Numbered from the stretch's first letter, positions 1 to 9,213 are shown. The stretch is DNA of 20,361 bases from Silene noctiflora (GCA_009801015.1 VHZZ01016319.1:24590-44950), one strand, 5' to 3'. Notes: generated by a model from the sequence alone, not told the origin. Translations and numbers: made by a program.

Positions 1-51
1 TTATACTCGAGGTGGCCTTGGTAAGGCACTTTGGAGTAAGGGGGTGTTACA
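1..51 (+). mobile_element. 3' end of an LTR (Tekay-like Ty3/gypsy)
   Basis: The stretch GGTGGCCTTGGTAAGGCACT followed by a terminal GTTACA is almost the same as the last about 45 bases of the complete LTR ending at 1367, with about five mismatches over 43 bases. It is therefore the right end of a second LTR copy of the same family, running off the left edge of the window. It does not continue into the tRNA-Met-type primer-binding site (TGGTATCAGAGC) expected after a 5' LTR of this lineage. It is followed after 25 bp by another complete LTR. Assignment to the Tekay group rests only on the TGTAATA...GTTACA termini. Confidence 0.65.
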
Positions 52-63
52 AAAGTTCCTTTT

Positions 64-75
64 AAGGAGGGAAGA
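64..75 (+). other. Purine tract, candidate polypurine tract (PPT)
   Basis: Twelve consecutive purines (AAGGAGGGAAGA) stand one base upstream of the LTR start TGTAATA at 77. In LTR retrotransposons the primer for plus-strand DNA synthesis is such a tract, lying directly upstream of the 3' LTR. This favours 77-1367 being a 3' LTR rather than a solo LTR. The assignment is by position and composition only. Confidence 0.5.
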
Positions 76-76
76 C

Positions 77-1367
77 TGTAATACTACGGTTTTCTGTGTT
101 TCTAGCTACTCTATCGAGTAGAACTTACTCTGTCGAGTAAGTAAGTGCGTTTTACAATCAGAGTTTGTTTGTTGGGTACTCGATCGAGTACGGGTGGCAC
201 TCGATCGAGTACGTCACTTACTCGATTAAGTAAGTCTGTCTTACGGGTCTTTTTATTCGGGCTTTCTTAATAACGCAAATTTGATATAACCGCTTTGTCG
301 TCAGTTTCTTTCCACTTTTCATTTATCTTTTCTTAAAACCTTTCAAAAGCAAAGAGAGAACATAAGTTGTGTTCTTCGCGTTGTTAGCAAATCCAAAGGC
401 TAATGTTGTCGGTTTTCGGAGTTCTTTACGCCGTTGCGATCGTTGTCTCGTGGGTACGTCTTGTGTACTGTTTTTATGTTATTTAGCCTAATTTGGTTAA
501 ACCCTAATTAGGTGTTTTGGGATAATTGGGGGTTTTGTGGTAGTGATTGTGATTGTGTGATTATATGTTTATTTAGAAGGTGAATTCGTAGAGGATCACT
601 TTTGAGCGTTGATTGCTACGTGGTGATTGCTATTTAGGTAAGGTTTCCCTACTCGGTTATTGATTTCATTTGTATGAATATAGTGTGTTTGTTAATATGT
701 ATATGGATGTTGGTTGGATGATGTTGTATACTGGAATCGTGCGATGTCTATGTTGCGAGGTGCGTCTTCGGCTGAGTGGAGTCACTTGCGGGTGTGACTT
801 CACGCCCTTGATTCGCCCTCTGTGGAACCCGCCACAGGAGGGGATGTGCACATTAATGAACATGGGTTTTCGCTCGGATAAGATGAGCGGGGCTTAGGTG
901 GGAACGGCTNNGGTCCCCCACTGGCAGNGCTACTCTCCTTGGTGTGTAGTCGGTGATATGGTTTGATGGAGGAGTTGGTGTGGTTTGTGTTGTGTTTCTG
1001 TATTTGGTTTGTGTTGTCAGTAACTGACCCCGTTTTATGTTTTGAAAAGTGTGGTGATCCATTCGGGGATGGTGAGGAGTTGTTGAGCAGGTTTGATACC
1101 TTTATGCTCATGGGATAGCTGGGTGATTACCACGAGATTAGAAGTCTTCCACTGTGTCCGTTTTTTTTAGTTTAGTTATCAGACATTTTAAGACAGTTGT
1201 ATCTTTTAGTTTGACATTTTGGTTTTGCTATGTAACCGTTTAATTAATCAATAAAGTATGTTTCGTCATTGTCTATTTGATATTCATTGCCTCGGGTATC
1301 CGAGATGGTAACACCTCTATGCCTAAGGTGGCCTTGGTAAGGCACTTTGGTGTATGAGGATGTTACA
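77..1367 (+). mobile_element. Complete LTR, Tekay-like Ty3/gypsy, about 1.29 kb
   Basis: It begins TGTAATACTACGG and ends GATGTTACA, the TG...CA form of an LTR. A polyadenylation signal AATAAA lies at 1250-1255, followed by ATTCATTGCCTC and GAGATGGTAACA. The same order (AATAAA, ATTCATTGCCTC, GAGATGGTAACA, final GTTACA) recurs in the 4594-6693 LTR, so the two belong to related families of one lineage. The first 160 bases carry a cluster of palindromes. A GC-richer block at about 780-940 contains ambiguous bases at 910, 911 and 928. The flanks AAGAC (72-76) and AAGAT (1368-1372) match at 4 of 5 positions. That could be a worn target-site duplication, but the purine tract upstream argues for a 3' LTR instead. 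Short ORFs within it have no recognisable content. Confidence 0.75.
106..234 (+). repeat. Cluster of five TACTCGATCGAGTA-type palindromes
   Basis: Five 16-18 bp palindromes or near-palindromes lie at 106-121, 124-141, 176-191, 197-212 and 217-234. Each follows the pattern (C/G)(T)TACTC-NN-TCGAGTAA(G/C). The copy at 176-191 (GTACTCGATCGAGTAC) is a perfect 16-bp palindrome. They sit in the U3 part of the LTR, where promoter and enhancer elements of LTRs lie, so they could bind a dimeric protein or act as single-strand hairpins; that is inference. The same 14-mer core occurs in the unrelated LTR at 10969-10982. Confidence 0.8.
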
Positions 1368-4285
1368 AAGATGGCCCCTTAGCCGAGACATCTACACGGC
1401 ATAAGGATCCAAAATTGGGTGCATGCATATCCTATTATAGGTTGAGTCGGATTCTAATTGCATAAGATGATTTGATGCATAATTACATAAGCAAATAGAA
1501 CATTAAATCAAGCAAACACACATAATTACAGAGCATTTGAAAGCAAGAAGCAATTGACAAATTCAAAGTCAAAAGGGAAAGGAAGGCACGCGGCCCAAGA
1601 CAAGATCGAAATTGGAACTTAGGTGACCCATACTGAAACATGTGAATTGTTACGGTAATTAAAATATATTGATATTATTTCATAATAAAAACATGTAAGA
1701 AAACAATTAAACAATCTAAACACTCTAAACATTCTATTTAGACATTCAAATTAACATGTAAAAGCAAAAAGGAAACTATATACAAACATATCCTATGTTA
1801 ATTACATATTGTATCGAATTGCAAATTGTTAAAATCGAGTTAGAAAAATGAGTTTTGAAAGAGAAGAATGGGACGAGTGGCACGCGGCCCTTGAAGGCCG
1901 AATACTATTTCTTTTTTATCTTATTTACGTCATAGAATGTTAATAAGACGGTGTTAAGCACGTGGTCTTATGCTAGCGAGAAAAGGTGATAGAAAAGATG
2001 GATTAATTGATTAAATAGAATCGTGAAGTTAAATCAAATTACAGATTAGGTTAATGTATGACCTATATGTTTAATGAACTCGAATGTATGACCTATCTGT
2101 CTAATTAATTAAATTGTTAAAGTTGTTAATTGCTAATTAAATATGTTATTTACAAATTGATACGATTTAGTCATGAAAGAAAACCTAATGTCTAATTCAA
2201 TTAGAAAATTAGACTATGTCGTCAATTAGTCACAAATTAGTTAAATTGTAAGTCCAAATTAGTCCTATAAAACCATGTGACTGGCCGAATAAGAGAAAAA
2301 AGATCGAAACTCGATTTCATCGATTTACAATTCGAATTAAACTCAATTAAATAATGTTGTCTTACGAACACGAGGATATGTAAACGAGAAGGGATAACGA
2401 CCGACCAAACTGGCTGCTTTCTTTTCCTAATTGAGTCAACACGGGTGTTCATAAAGGTACTTTAAATCATACTCGATACTAAAACTAAGTTTGATTTAAT
2501 AAACACAAATAAAACAATAAAAACAATCAATAAAGTACATAAATTAAAAAACGATAAAAACGAAAATAAAAGGGAAAAGGAAGGTATTTTGGCACCCTTA
2601 ACTTACATGTATCGTTGATCAATATCTTTAGATTGTAATCGATTTTAAGGTTTTATCCCGAGGGGCAGTCGTCGACGAAAACAATTGAATTTCCGAAATT
2701 GAAACTCGAAAACACGTTCGAAACGGCCGGTTTGAGCAGCAAACTTCAAACGATCACCACGACTTCGTTTCTTAACCAAAGCGATATTTGAAATATGTTC
2801 TGGAAACTAGAAAGTATGTATTTTGTAAATATGTAAAGATATAAGGAGGTTTGATATTTGTTAAGCACGAAAAACGAGGTAGAAGAAGAAGGAGAAACAC
2901 GAAAACAGAATTGGATGCTCTGTTTTCGAGCGTCCGTTTCGACCTTTTGCTTAGGGTTTTTTTGAGGTTTCTGAGTGTGTATGCTATCGGTGAGATGTGA
3001 GGGTTTCTAATACTTGCTAAGGGTCGAAGTAAATGGGTATTTATAGGGTAGAAAACTTATTAGAAATAGGGTTTCATGAAGTGTTTTGGTTTGGATTGTT
3101 TGTGTTTGTATAGGGTTTTCGCTGCGGTTTTCAAGGGGATTGGGATAGGGTTTGTTGGTTTTATTAAGGGGAAATGTAGTATGGTTAATGTTGGTACGTA
3201 GGGAAGCTTAGAAGGGAGAAATTAGAGCTTGAATAGGGCTCCAAAAATGGGCTGAAATCTAAGTATGGGAGCGGGCTATTTGTCGCGTTTGGTGGGCTGT
3301 TTTGAGCAAGGATTTTGACGGGTTTGGGTGGTGGTTATGGGGATAAGTAATTTTGATTGTGTGGAATGGAGAGGGATGGTTTAGATGGGCTAGATAAGGG
3401 GTTGAATTTGTGGTGTTTGGATGTGTAAAAGGATCGGGTTGAAGGGGGTTGCTGAGCATGGGTTGAAGGGTTTTCGGAATCGGGTAGTTTGAGGTCGAAA
3501 TTGGGTGGGTTATGGGGAGGGGTTCGAACCTGGGTTGGAGGGTTGGATAATTAGTTGGGTCGGTCTACTCGAAATTCGTGCCAATTTGCAAAGAAAATGT
3601 GCTTAAAAATCGAGCTAAAAACGAGCCATAAAATCGCCCATTCAATCGAGTTTTCAACTCGTTTTTTGAAACTTTTGAAATTCGATTTTTCAAATGCAAT
3701 TTTCAAATTGAATAGAATAAATATTTTATTTTCAATAAAATAAATATTATAAATATAAAAATTCAAATTAAATAAATAAAATGAATTTGAAACAATTAAT
3801 TTAAATTTCATTTAAATTAAAATAAACGAATAAAACATTTTAAAAATAAAACGTTTCATCGAAAACTTCCTTTTTACATCGTAAAACGAACTTAAATAAT
3901 GATATGACCAACTTTGAAGTACATGTTGTCCTATCATCATCGGGTGTTTGACGAGATTTCTATAAATGCCAGTATTGACAGATACGGGTATCTACACCCG
4001 TTTTATCAACTTTTGCACTTACAACCACGATCGATCGGTAGAGGCCGCTACGCGAGCGGGATTGGGTGTTCGATTTTTTTTCCCAATATGTACCTTCACC
4101 CCTTACTCGAATTTTTGGATAGTGGATGGGCTTACCCAGGGAGATACGAGACTCATTCTACCATAAGATGTTAAAGGGGGACGAGTCCTTATCTTTAATA
4201 CCTATGTCAAGCACCGCTTTATGCTTCGCTTGACCGAGGTACAAAGTTGATTCGAACGGTTTCCAAGCACCTTATAATTGCTCGG
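1368..4285 (+). other. AT-rich non-coding region, probable LTR of a Tat-type element in its right part
   Basis: No gene is supported here. The region is AT-rich (especially 1630-2560 and 3700-3900), and its few ORFs are short and compositionally odd. The right end leads directly into a tRNA-Arg-type primer-binding site, so at least the right part should be the U3-R-U5 of a Tat-type Ty3/gypsy LTR. I could not fix its left edge; TG starts such as 1633 are candidates. A TATA-like GTATTTATAGGG is at about 3037. The 12-mer GGCACGCGGCCC occurs at 1585-1596 and again at 1879-1890. G-rich, T-rich DNA at about 3100-3540 yields only low-complexity ORFs on the minus strand. The LTR reading is inference from the downstream PBS. 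Confidence 0.4.
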
Positions 4286-4295
4286 TGGCGACTCC
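4286..4295 (+). other. Primer-binding site, tRNA-Arg type (Tat/Ogre style)
   Basis: TGGCGACTCC, preceded by GCTCGG, is the start of the minus-strand primer-binding site used by Tat/Ogre-lineage elements (complement of the 3' end of tRNA-Arg). The match stops after about 10-12 bases (continuing GAACATC), so it is short or decayed. Bases 4296-4445 that follow would be the untranslated leader of that element. They contain a small hairpin with arms GTTTCG (4311-4316) and CGAAAC (4332-4337). No gag of this element follows; the sequence switches to antisense copia DNA. Confidence 0.5.
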
Positions 4296-4445
4296 GAACA
4301 TCTCTATATCGTTTCGAGACCTTCATCGAGACGAAACTGACCGATCTAAAGTGATCTAGTTGAAAGCATTTTCTACGTCCCTGAACGTGGCTTTTTAGAC
4401 CGCTATTACGTCCACGCCTTGACGTGCGGGTGGATATGTCCAGAG

Positions 4446-4593
4446 AAGCACAAGACGGTTGTTGGAGACTTTAGCACTAACGTTCTCAAGTTGATTGGCG
4501 AGCATCTTCATGGCCTGGCAATAGGAGGTGGCATTAGGGAAATCGTTCATACGAGTGTTGGAAAATTGTTGTTCAAGGAATATAGTCCTTGAA
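4446..4593 (-). pseudogene. Ty1/copia gag-like fragment, downstream half
   Basis: Read on the minus strand, this stretch encodes a segment with the spacing of copia-type gag (UBN2/Retrotran_gag family): QFSNTR, then NDFPNA, SYCQAMK, LANQL and a closing NNRLVL. No stop lies within it. It is the direct in-frame continuation of the part at 6694-7050, the two being separated by the solo LTR. Identity with the family ends at about 4446, where the sequence becomes Tat-type leader, so the rest of gag and all of pol are missing. Gag would form the nucleocapsid-like particle; this copy cannot. Confidence 0.7.
4589..4593. repeat. Left target-site duplication TTGAA of the solo LTR
   Basis: TTGAA immediately precedes the LTR start at 4594 and is repeated exactly at 6694-6698, just after the LTR end. 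A five-base duplication is the normal footprint of Ty3/gypsy integrase. Confidence 0.9.
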
Positions 4594-6693
4594 TGTAATA
4601 CCCCGTATTTTAATGCGAATTATTTGAATAGTTTACGTATCGTAAATAACTAATTTAAATAATAATAATTGATAATTGCTTATAAGACGAATAATATATT
4701 ATGGATCAGAGTTTAGCTATGTTTGGGCAGGTTGTCTTACACTTTATGTGAGATATATGAGTTGGGATTTAATAATATAATATAATAAGCTGAGACGAGT
4801 TTTAATAATTAAATAATATAATCGTTTTGACCTAGCATAAAAAAGGAAAAGAAACCCTAACGTAATAGACTCCATAAGTCTGAAAAATAGAGAAGGGGAA
4901 GAGAATTTCAGACCTAGCACCCTTTCGAATCGATATTCGTATACGAGGTAAGTCCGTCGCATATCTATCATTTTAACTTGTTTTAATCGTGTATACAACC
5001 GTCGAGCATCACCATAAGACCGCTGTGGACCGTGACCTAGCCTAGTTTGTTGTGACCACCGTATGATCGTCGTTGATCGGTGTCAGCACGGTGGTTGACC
5101 GTGAATTCGTATTTTGTGTCGGAGTTTAAGACGAGCGTTAATAGGTGTGCAGTGTGTGTTTGGAGTAACGGAGGGTATGGTCGTGTTCCTGGTGGTGAGG
5201 CGCACCCATGGGAGGTGTCGTGGTGGTGGACTCGGTTGCTAGTACACCGGTGGCCGGAAAGTCGCGAAAACTGCGTGTTTGGGTGTGTCGTTCGTCGGGG
5301 AAGTTGGGGGTGTTGGCGGGTATGGTTGTGATCGTGGTGGTGAGGTGGTGATGTTGATGGTGTTGTCGTGGCCAGGGGTGGACCGCGGAGGCTGTGTGGT
5401 GGTTGTGAGAAGGAGGGAGTGCGTGTTGGTTGTGCATAAGCAGAGGGTGTAGGGCGTGAGTATCCTAGCAGCGTAAGGAGTGTTTGAGTGAGATTGTGTG
5501 GTGTCTGTGATGGCGGTGGAGAAAGGAAGGAGTTGGCAGTGGTGGTGGTGGTCGTCGTGGTTGGCGGCACAGGCGGTGGCGAGAGAGTGTTTAGTGGTGT
5601 GTAGGTGTCGGGTTGTCGAGTGTTGGTGAGGAAGAGTGTGTTTGGTTGTTAAGTCAAGTATGAAATTAATTTACGTAATTAGCCTTTAACTAATTTAATT
5701 AAGTTAGTTTCGTAATTTAAATAATTTATATAATTAATTAATGTTTCGTAATATCGTTCTTTAATAATTAAACATAATTAAATGAGTTTGTAATTACGGT
5801 AATTATATGATTTAAGTGACGGCTTTGTGGATGAGCACTTTTGACTTGCTTGCTTAGCTGATTGTGCGGAGTATTTGCTAAAAGGTAGGATAATTTATTT
5901 AGCTGGATGATTTAATGTGCTATAATTATTATGTGAACGTTAATTGTGGATGAATTTAATGGCTAGTTCAATTGTGATGCGTATTATGTTGCATTGGTTA
6001 CGATATGGATTTATGAGAGGTTATGGTGAGGATGATGAATATTGTACTGCCCCAAGCTCAGTCGCTCGGTGATTCGTGAATGAATGATTATTATACTCTC
6101 CCAGGCTCAGTCGCTGGGTCATTCATGAGTGAATGATGATTATTGTACTGCCCCAGGCTCAGTCATTGGGTGATTCGTGAGTGATTAATTGAGTGGCCTC
6201 AGGCTCATGACCTGGAGGAATTTGTGAGGATTGGCTCAATGGTTGAGCATTGGCATTGGCATTTGTTGTGCATTATGAATGTGTTATCCACTATTTTTTT
6301 TATCCTACTCAACCTTTGGTTGACAGTGTATTCGTGAACACCTGTGATGAACCATTATTGGGGAGCAGATTGATGGCAGGTTGAGCTAGCTGACTTGGGA
6401 GCTCATGGGGAAGTGTGAGGATGATTGGCTGAGTTTACCTAGTTGTCTAGCTCACCTAGCTGGCGATCTTTATTTATTTTATATACTTTGTTTAATTTCT
6501 GCTGCGAGTAATGTAACCTTAATAACTCTGTTCCGGTTTGCTAAGTTGTAACGAGATCGTTTAACGTTAATTTCAATAAAGTACTTTGGATTGCTGTACT
6601 TTGTTATTCATTGCCTCAGTATTATGAGATGGTAACAGTCTTGTTTATTGGGAATGTCTTGCTAAATGCTTCTACATAAATGAGGGTGTTACA
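4594..6693 (+). mobile_element. Solo LTR, Tekay-like Ty3/gypsy, 2,100 bp
   Basis: It starts TGTAATACCCCG, ends GAGGGTGTTACA and is flanked on both sides by TTGAA. No PBS, PPT or coding domain is attached, so it is a solo LTR, normally left by unequal recombination between the two LTRs of one element. AATAAA at 6575-6580 followed by ATTCATTGCCTC and GAGATGGTAACA matches the right end of the 77-1367 LTR. A GC-rich, GTGG/GTTG-rich block (about 5040-5640) opens long low-complexity minus-strand frames that are not genes. A minisatellite lies at 6040-6190. It is inserted in a copia gag fragment, so it is younger than that fragment. Confidence 0.9.
6040..6190 (+). repeat. Three-copy tandem repeat, about 50-bp unit, inside the solo LTR
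   Basis: Units begin at 6040, 6089 and 6141 (periods 49 and 52). Each reads roughly TATTGTACTGCCCCAGGCTC, then AGTCGCTGGGTGATTCGTGA and TGAATGAT. A decayed fourth piece (GCCTCAGGCTCATGACCTGG) follows at about 6196. Copies differ at several bases, so the array is not recent. Minisatellites of this kind are common inside long plant LTRs. Confidence 0.85.
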
Positions 6694-6698
6694 TTGAA
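6694..6698. repeat. Right target-site duplication TTGAA of the solo LTR
   Basis: Exact copy of 4589-4593. The duplication lies inside the copia gag frame, and the two gag halves stay in phase across it when one copy is discounted. Confidence 0.9.
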
Positions 6699-7050
6699 TT
6701 TTTATTGTCCTGAAAAATATCATGAAGTCGGTTCCAAGTGGCCTTGGCCGTGGCACCAGCTTCAAGGATAGTGTGAAGGAGATGTTTGGAGAAAATGGCT
6801 TAGATCCATTGTTTAACAATGGCGTCAAGATGGAGCCACATATTTTTGTCTTTGGCGGGGGTAGAGGAGCCTTCGGGTGGATCAATTATGTGATCAGAAA
6901 CCTCGAAAGCGGCGGCCGTGTTGATGAACAATTCGGTCTAACTAGAGTATTGGACCTTCTCCATCTCAAGGACGATGGGGATATGGTTTTGATACCGTGG
7001 ACGCCAAAAGTGGGATGGAAGGTTGCATTTTTCCCGGATTTTCCTGTCAT
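6694..7050 (-). pseudogene. Ty1/copia gag-like fragment, N-terminal half
   Basis: On the minus strand an ATG at 7050 opens a frame with the N-terminal pattern of copia-type gag: a short lead with FHP, then IPIVLEMEKVQY, DHIIDPPEG, MWLHLDAIVKQWI and TWNRLHDIFQDNKNS. Damage includes a frameshift near 6985, where the lead passes into the conserved frame, a TAG at 6940-6938 and a TAA at 6802-6800. In the TAG position the family usually has a tryptophan. The gag frame resumes beyond the solo LTR at 4593. A plus-strand frame over the same bases (6722-7090) is a shadow. It is a dead copy. Confidence 0.75.
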
Positions 7051-7100
7051 GGTGAGGAAGAGGAAGAGGAAAAGGCAAAAGAATGTTTAGAGAACGAAAA

Positions 7101-7269
7101 CTGATGATACATGAAAGATTTCAACCCCTTGCCTTTCATTCCTCAGTATGCAATGTATATATACAATCAATTAGGTATAACTAAACCCGAGATTCTACCC
7201 TATAATAAAGGGTACAAATTATACTACAAAATATACAATATCACACATAATATTTCACATTCTATTACA
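7101..7269 (-). mobile_element. Possible copia 5' LTR end and degenerate PBS (minus strand)
   Basis: Just upstream of the gag ATG on the minus strand lies GTATCATCAG (7110-7101), a degenerate form of the TGGTATCA primer-binding site for initiator tRNA-Met. Before it the sequence ends in TTTCA, as an LTR end would, and contains TGTATATATACATTG (a TATA-like box near 7150). A TGTAATAGAATG start at 7269 would make an LTR of about 158 bp. Neither end is confirmed by a second copy in the window, so the boundaries are guesses. Confidence 0.35.
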
Positions 7270-8668
7270 TACGTTCCGCCTACTAAAATCAATTCACTAC
7301 ATTATACGAAATTTGTGAGAGATTTTGATCTATGTACTAAACTGGGTTGAATGAAGGAAGTATTTCGTATCAATAAAAACGACTAAGTTACTCCATATTT
7401 GCTACTCTGTATTATCAATAAGCGATGTTGTCAAGTATCAATAATCAAGAACATGATTGATGTAGGCTATTTCCTCAATCGAGTTTTAAACTTTAGGGTT
7501 ATTTAATGAGAATATTCCTAATTATTAGGGCCCTGTTTTACTAATTATTATTCAATCATACTTTATAATATTTTCTTTCTTTTCTTTCGTCACTTCTATG
7601 TGGTCAAAATTATTTAACTCCACATTATTTTCTCAACTTGCATTTCGTACCACAAACGGAGTACTCGTTCCACCCAGTGGATAATTGACAATTACTTTAT
7701 ACACAGTTATTAAGGTAAGAAAAGAAGAATGAATTAAAAATTATTAAAAAAAGTCAAAAGTAACTTGAAATGAGAAGGAAATGAAATGGTCCCCACTCCA
7801 CATGAATTGTTTTATTTACTAAAGAAAGAAAGTGTAAATTATTACCGCAAACACCAGAAAAAAAAAAAGTGTAAACTTTTAACGGGACAGAGCAAGTATT
7901 ATATTTAATCACTTGATATTGGAAACAGTAATTTGAATGAGTGTTACTTTGTGGAGATTACTCCATACGTAATGGAGTTAGATTATGGTATATAAATATA
8001 ATCATGGGGCTTATCCTATCCCATTACAGATGACTCCATTAGTAATTAGTCGAGCAACGACTGCCACAAACACCAAATCCATATTTGATTAAGTGAATTT
8101 CCAACTGAGTTTGTGGTTCTAAAACTACCTTTTTTTTTAATGAATAATAAAATCTCATTACCATAATGGAACAAGACGGGGTTGTACGTACAATGGCTCT
8201 TCTTCTAGGCAAAGTTAAACTAAGGTATTGTTTAATTGAAGGACTTATCCTAATAACGAAAGAAAAATAAATTTAATTATTTCGGTTATTTTAATAAATT
8301 TGTACTTGTTTTCATCGACAAAGGATAACAAATGAATTGTACAAAAACAATCACGTTTTGGCGACAAAATGAATTAAAATCAATTTAATAAATAAAATTT
8401 GAAATTATCTTTGTCATTACTAGTATTCCCTCAATATAAACTGTACTAATGTAATTTTCACCTTTTTTTTAGTGAGCCCTCAATTAAACAATTACTTTGT
8501 GTCATTGGGGTTTTGTCGTCTCGCCAGGCTGGATATGTACTTGACCTATAGATTAATACAAGTTGTTTTCATTGCATTTTGACCTCACTCAGCTCGTGAG
8601 TATTCTGGAAACCTTCGTAAGAGGCCACCTATTGTAAGACTATTATGTTATCATGCACTAAAAAGTTG
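7270..8668. other. AT-rich intergenic DNA without a recognised gene
   Basis: Both strands are poor in ORFs and rich in A/T, with homopolymer runs (for example 7858-7869 A-rich and 8130-8140 T-rich). A short inverted repeat TTACTCCAT...TAATGGAGT lies at about 7959-7977, and a palindromic TTGTACGTACAA at about 8191. Nothing resembles a known domain, tRNA or LTR terminus. Part of it may hold distal regulatory DNA of the downstream gene, but nothing specific supports that. Confidence 0.6.
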
Positions 8669-8864
8669 TAGCTAGTCTCCCTTGTGACGGAGGTACCCGT
8701 CACAAATCCTTGCGACGGGTACTTTGTCTCACAAAACGAATAAAGCAAAAGGTGGGAGCACCCCCCACTTGCTTTCCTCTCTCCTCTCATGGGTCTTTTG
8801 TGAGACAAAGTGGTACCCGTCACAAGCTTGCGACGGGTACCTCCGTCACAAGGGAGAATTTGTG
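8669..8864. mobile_element. Foldback MITE, Mutator-like by TSD length
   Basis: Two arms of about 60 bp are near-perfect inverted repeats. The left arm runs from CTCCCTTGTGACGGAGGTAC (8677) through TTTGTCTCACAAAA; the right arm ends CCGTCACAAGGGAG at 8856. A loop of about 60 bases lies between them. The arms also carry sub-repeats of GGTACCCGTC/GACGGGTAC, so each arm can fold on itself. The exact 9-mer AAAAAGTTG occurs at 8660-8668 and 8865-8873, fitting the 9-bp duplication of Mutator elements. However, the outermost eight bases inside those repeats pair poorly, so the element could instead be the 180 bp from 8677 to 8856. It has no coding capacity and depends on a transposase elsewhere. Confidence 0.8.
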
Positions 8865-9057
8865 AAAAAGTTGATGGTGGACCTAAGGAAGCATATACGA
8901 AGAGGACAAACTGTTAACATAATTGATCTATCATGTTAGTAAATAATACTAATCCGTAAGAAAGGGCAAAACAAGCTTTATTTTCTTGTCTTTTGGTCAT
9001 GCACACGAAAATTGCATATCGCATTCAAACAAGTCTTCATTCATTCTTGCTCATCTG

Positions 9058-9065
9058 TATATATA
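9058..9065 (+). promoter_or_regulatory. TATA box of the DUF599 gene
   Basis: TATATATA in the context CATCTGTATATATACG stands about 150 bp before the ATG. Transcription would start about 30 bp on, near 9090-9100, giving a 5' leader of about 115-125 nt. That leader has no upstream ATG, so the first AUG is the one used for the CDS. It is assigned by position and sequence only. Confidence 0.55.
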
Positions 9066-9213
9066 CGTTCGACGTCCCCTTACTTCCTCCATTAATCCAC
9101 ACACAATAACAAAGGTGGAAAAACAGGAACAAATCCCACGTAATTAGAGCACTAATTTAGGAACAATTCAAAGTAATTAAGACTTTTAAGTGAATAATAG
9201 AAGATTAGTAGAG

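Noticed and set aside
106..234. CRISPR-like array of repeats
   Set aside because: Units are palindromes with irregular spacing of 2 to 34 bases in plant LTR DNA; no array architecture or cas genes.
670..1111. Short ORFs on both strands within the first LTR
   Set aside because: They overlap one another, lie inside the LTR and resemble nothing; some span ambiguous bases.
72..1372. AAGAC/AAGAT as a target-site duplication proving a solo LTR
   Set aside because: One of five bases differs and the left copy overlaps the purine tract expected before a 3' LTR, so it is not decisive.
3259..3459. Minus-strand ORF rich in Pro, His, Thr and Asn
   Set aside because: Low-complexity G/T-rich DNA in the LTR-like region; no start context, domain or splice support.
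3490..3545. GGTTCGAACC at 3521-3530 looks like a tRNA B box
   Set aside because: No A box at the right distance, no acceptor stem pairing and no anticodon arm; the surroundings are G-rich low-complexity DNA.
3914..4174. Overlapping plus-strand ORFs of 86 and 66 codons
   Set aside because: They lie just before a primer-binding site in LTR-like DNA and have no recognisable domain.
5037..5570. 177-codon minus-strand ORF rich in Thr, His and Pro
   Set aside because: It lies in the GTGG/GTTG-rich part of a solo LTR; the composition explains the open frame and there is no domain.
6722..7090. 122-codon plus-strand ORF
   Set aside because: It is the shadow of the antisense copia gag, whose minus-strand reading carries the recognisable motifs.
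8629..8939. ORFs on both strands across the MITE
   Set aside because: The inverted repeat gives mirrored frames; no coding character.
9190..9213. Upstream extension of the DUF599 gene from GTG at 9190
   Set aside because: Plants initiate at AUG; the ATG at 9214 has good context and matches the family N terminus.
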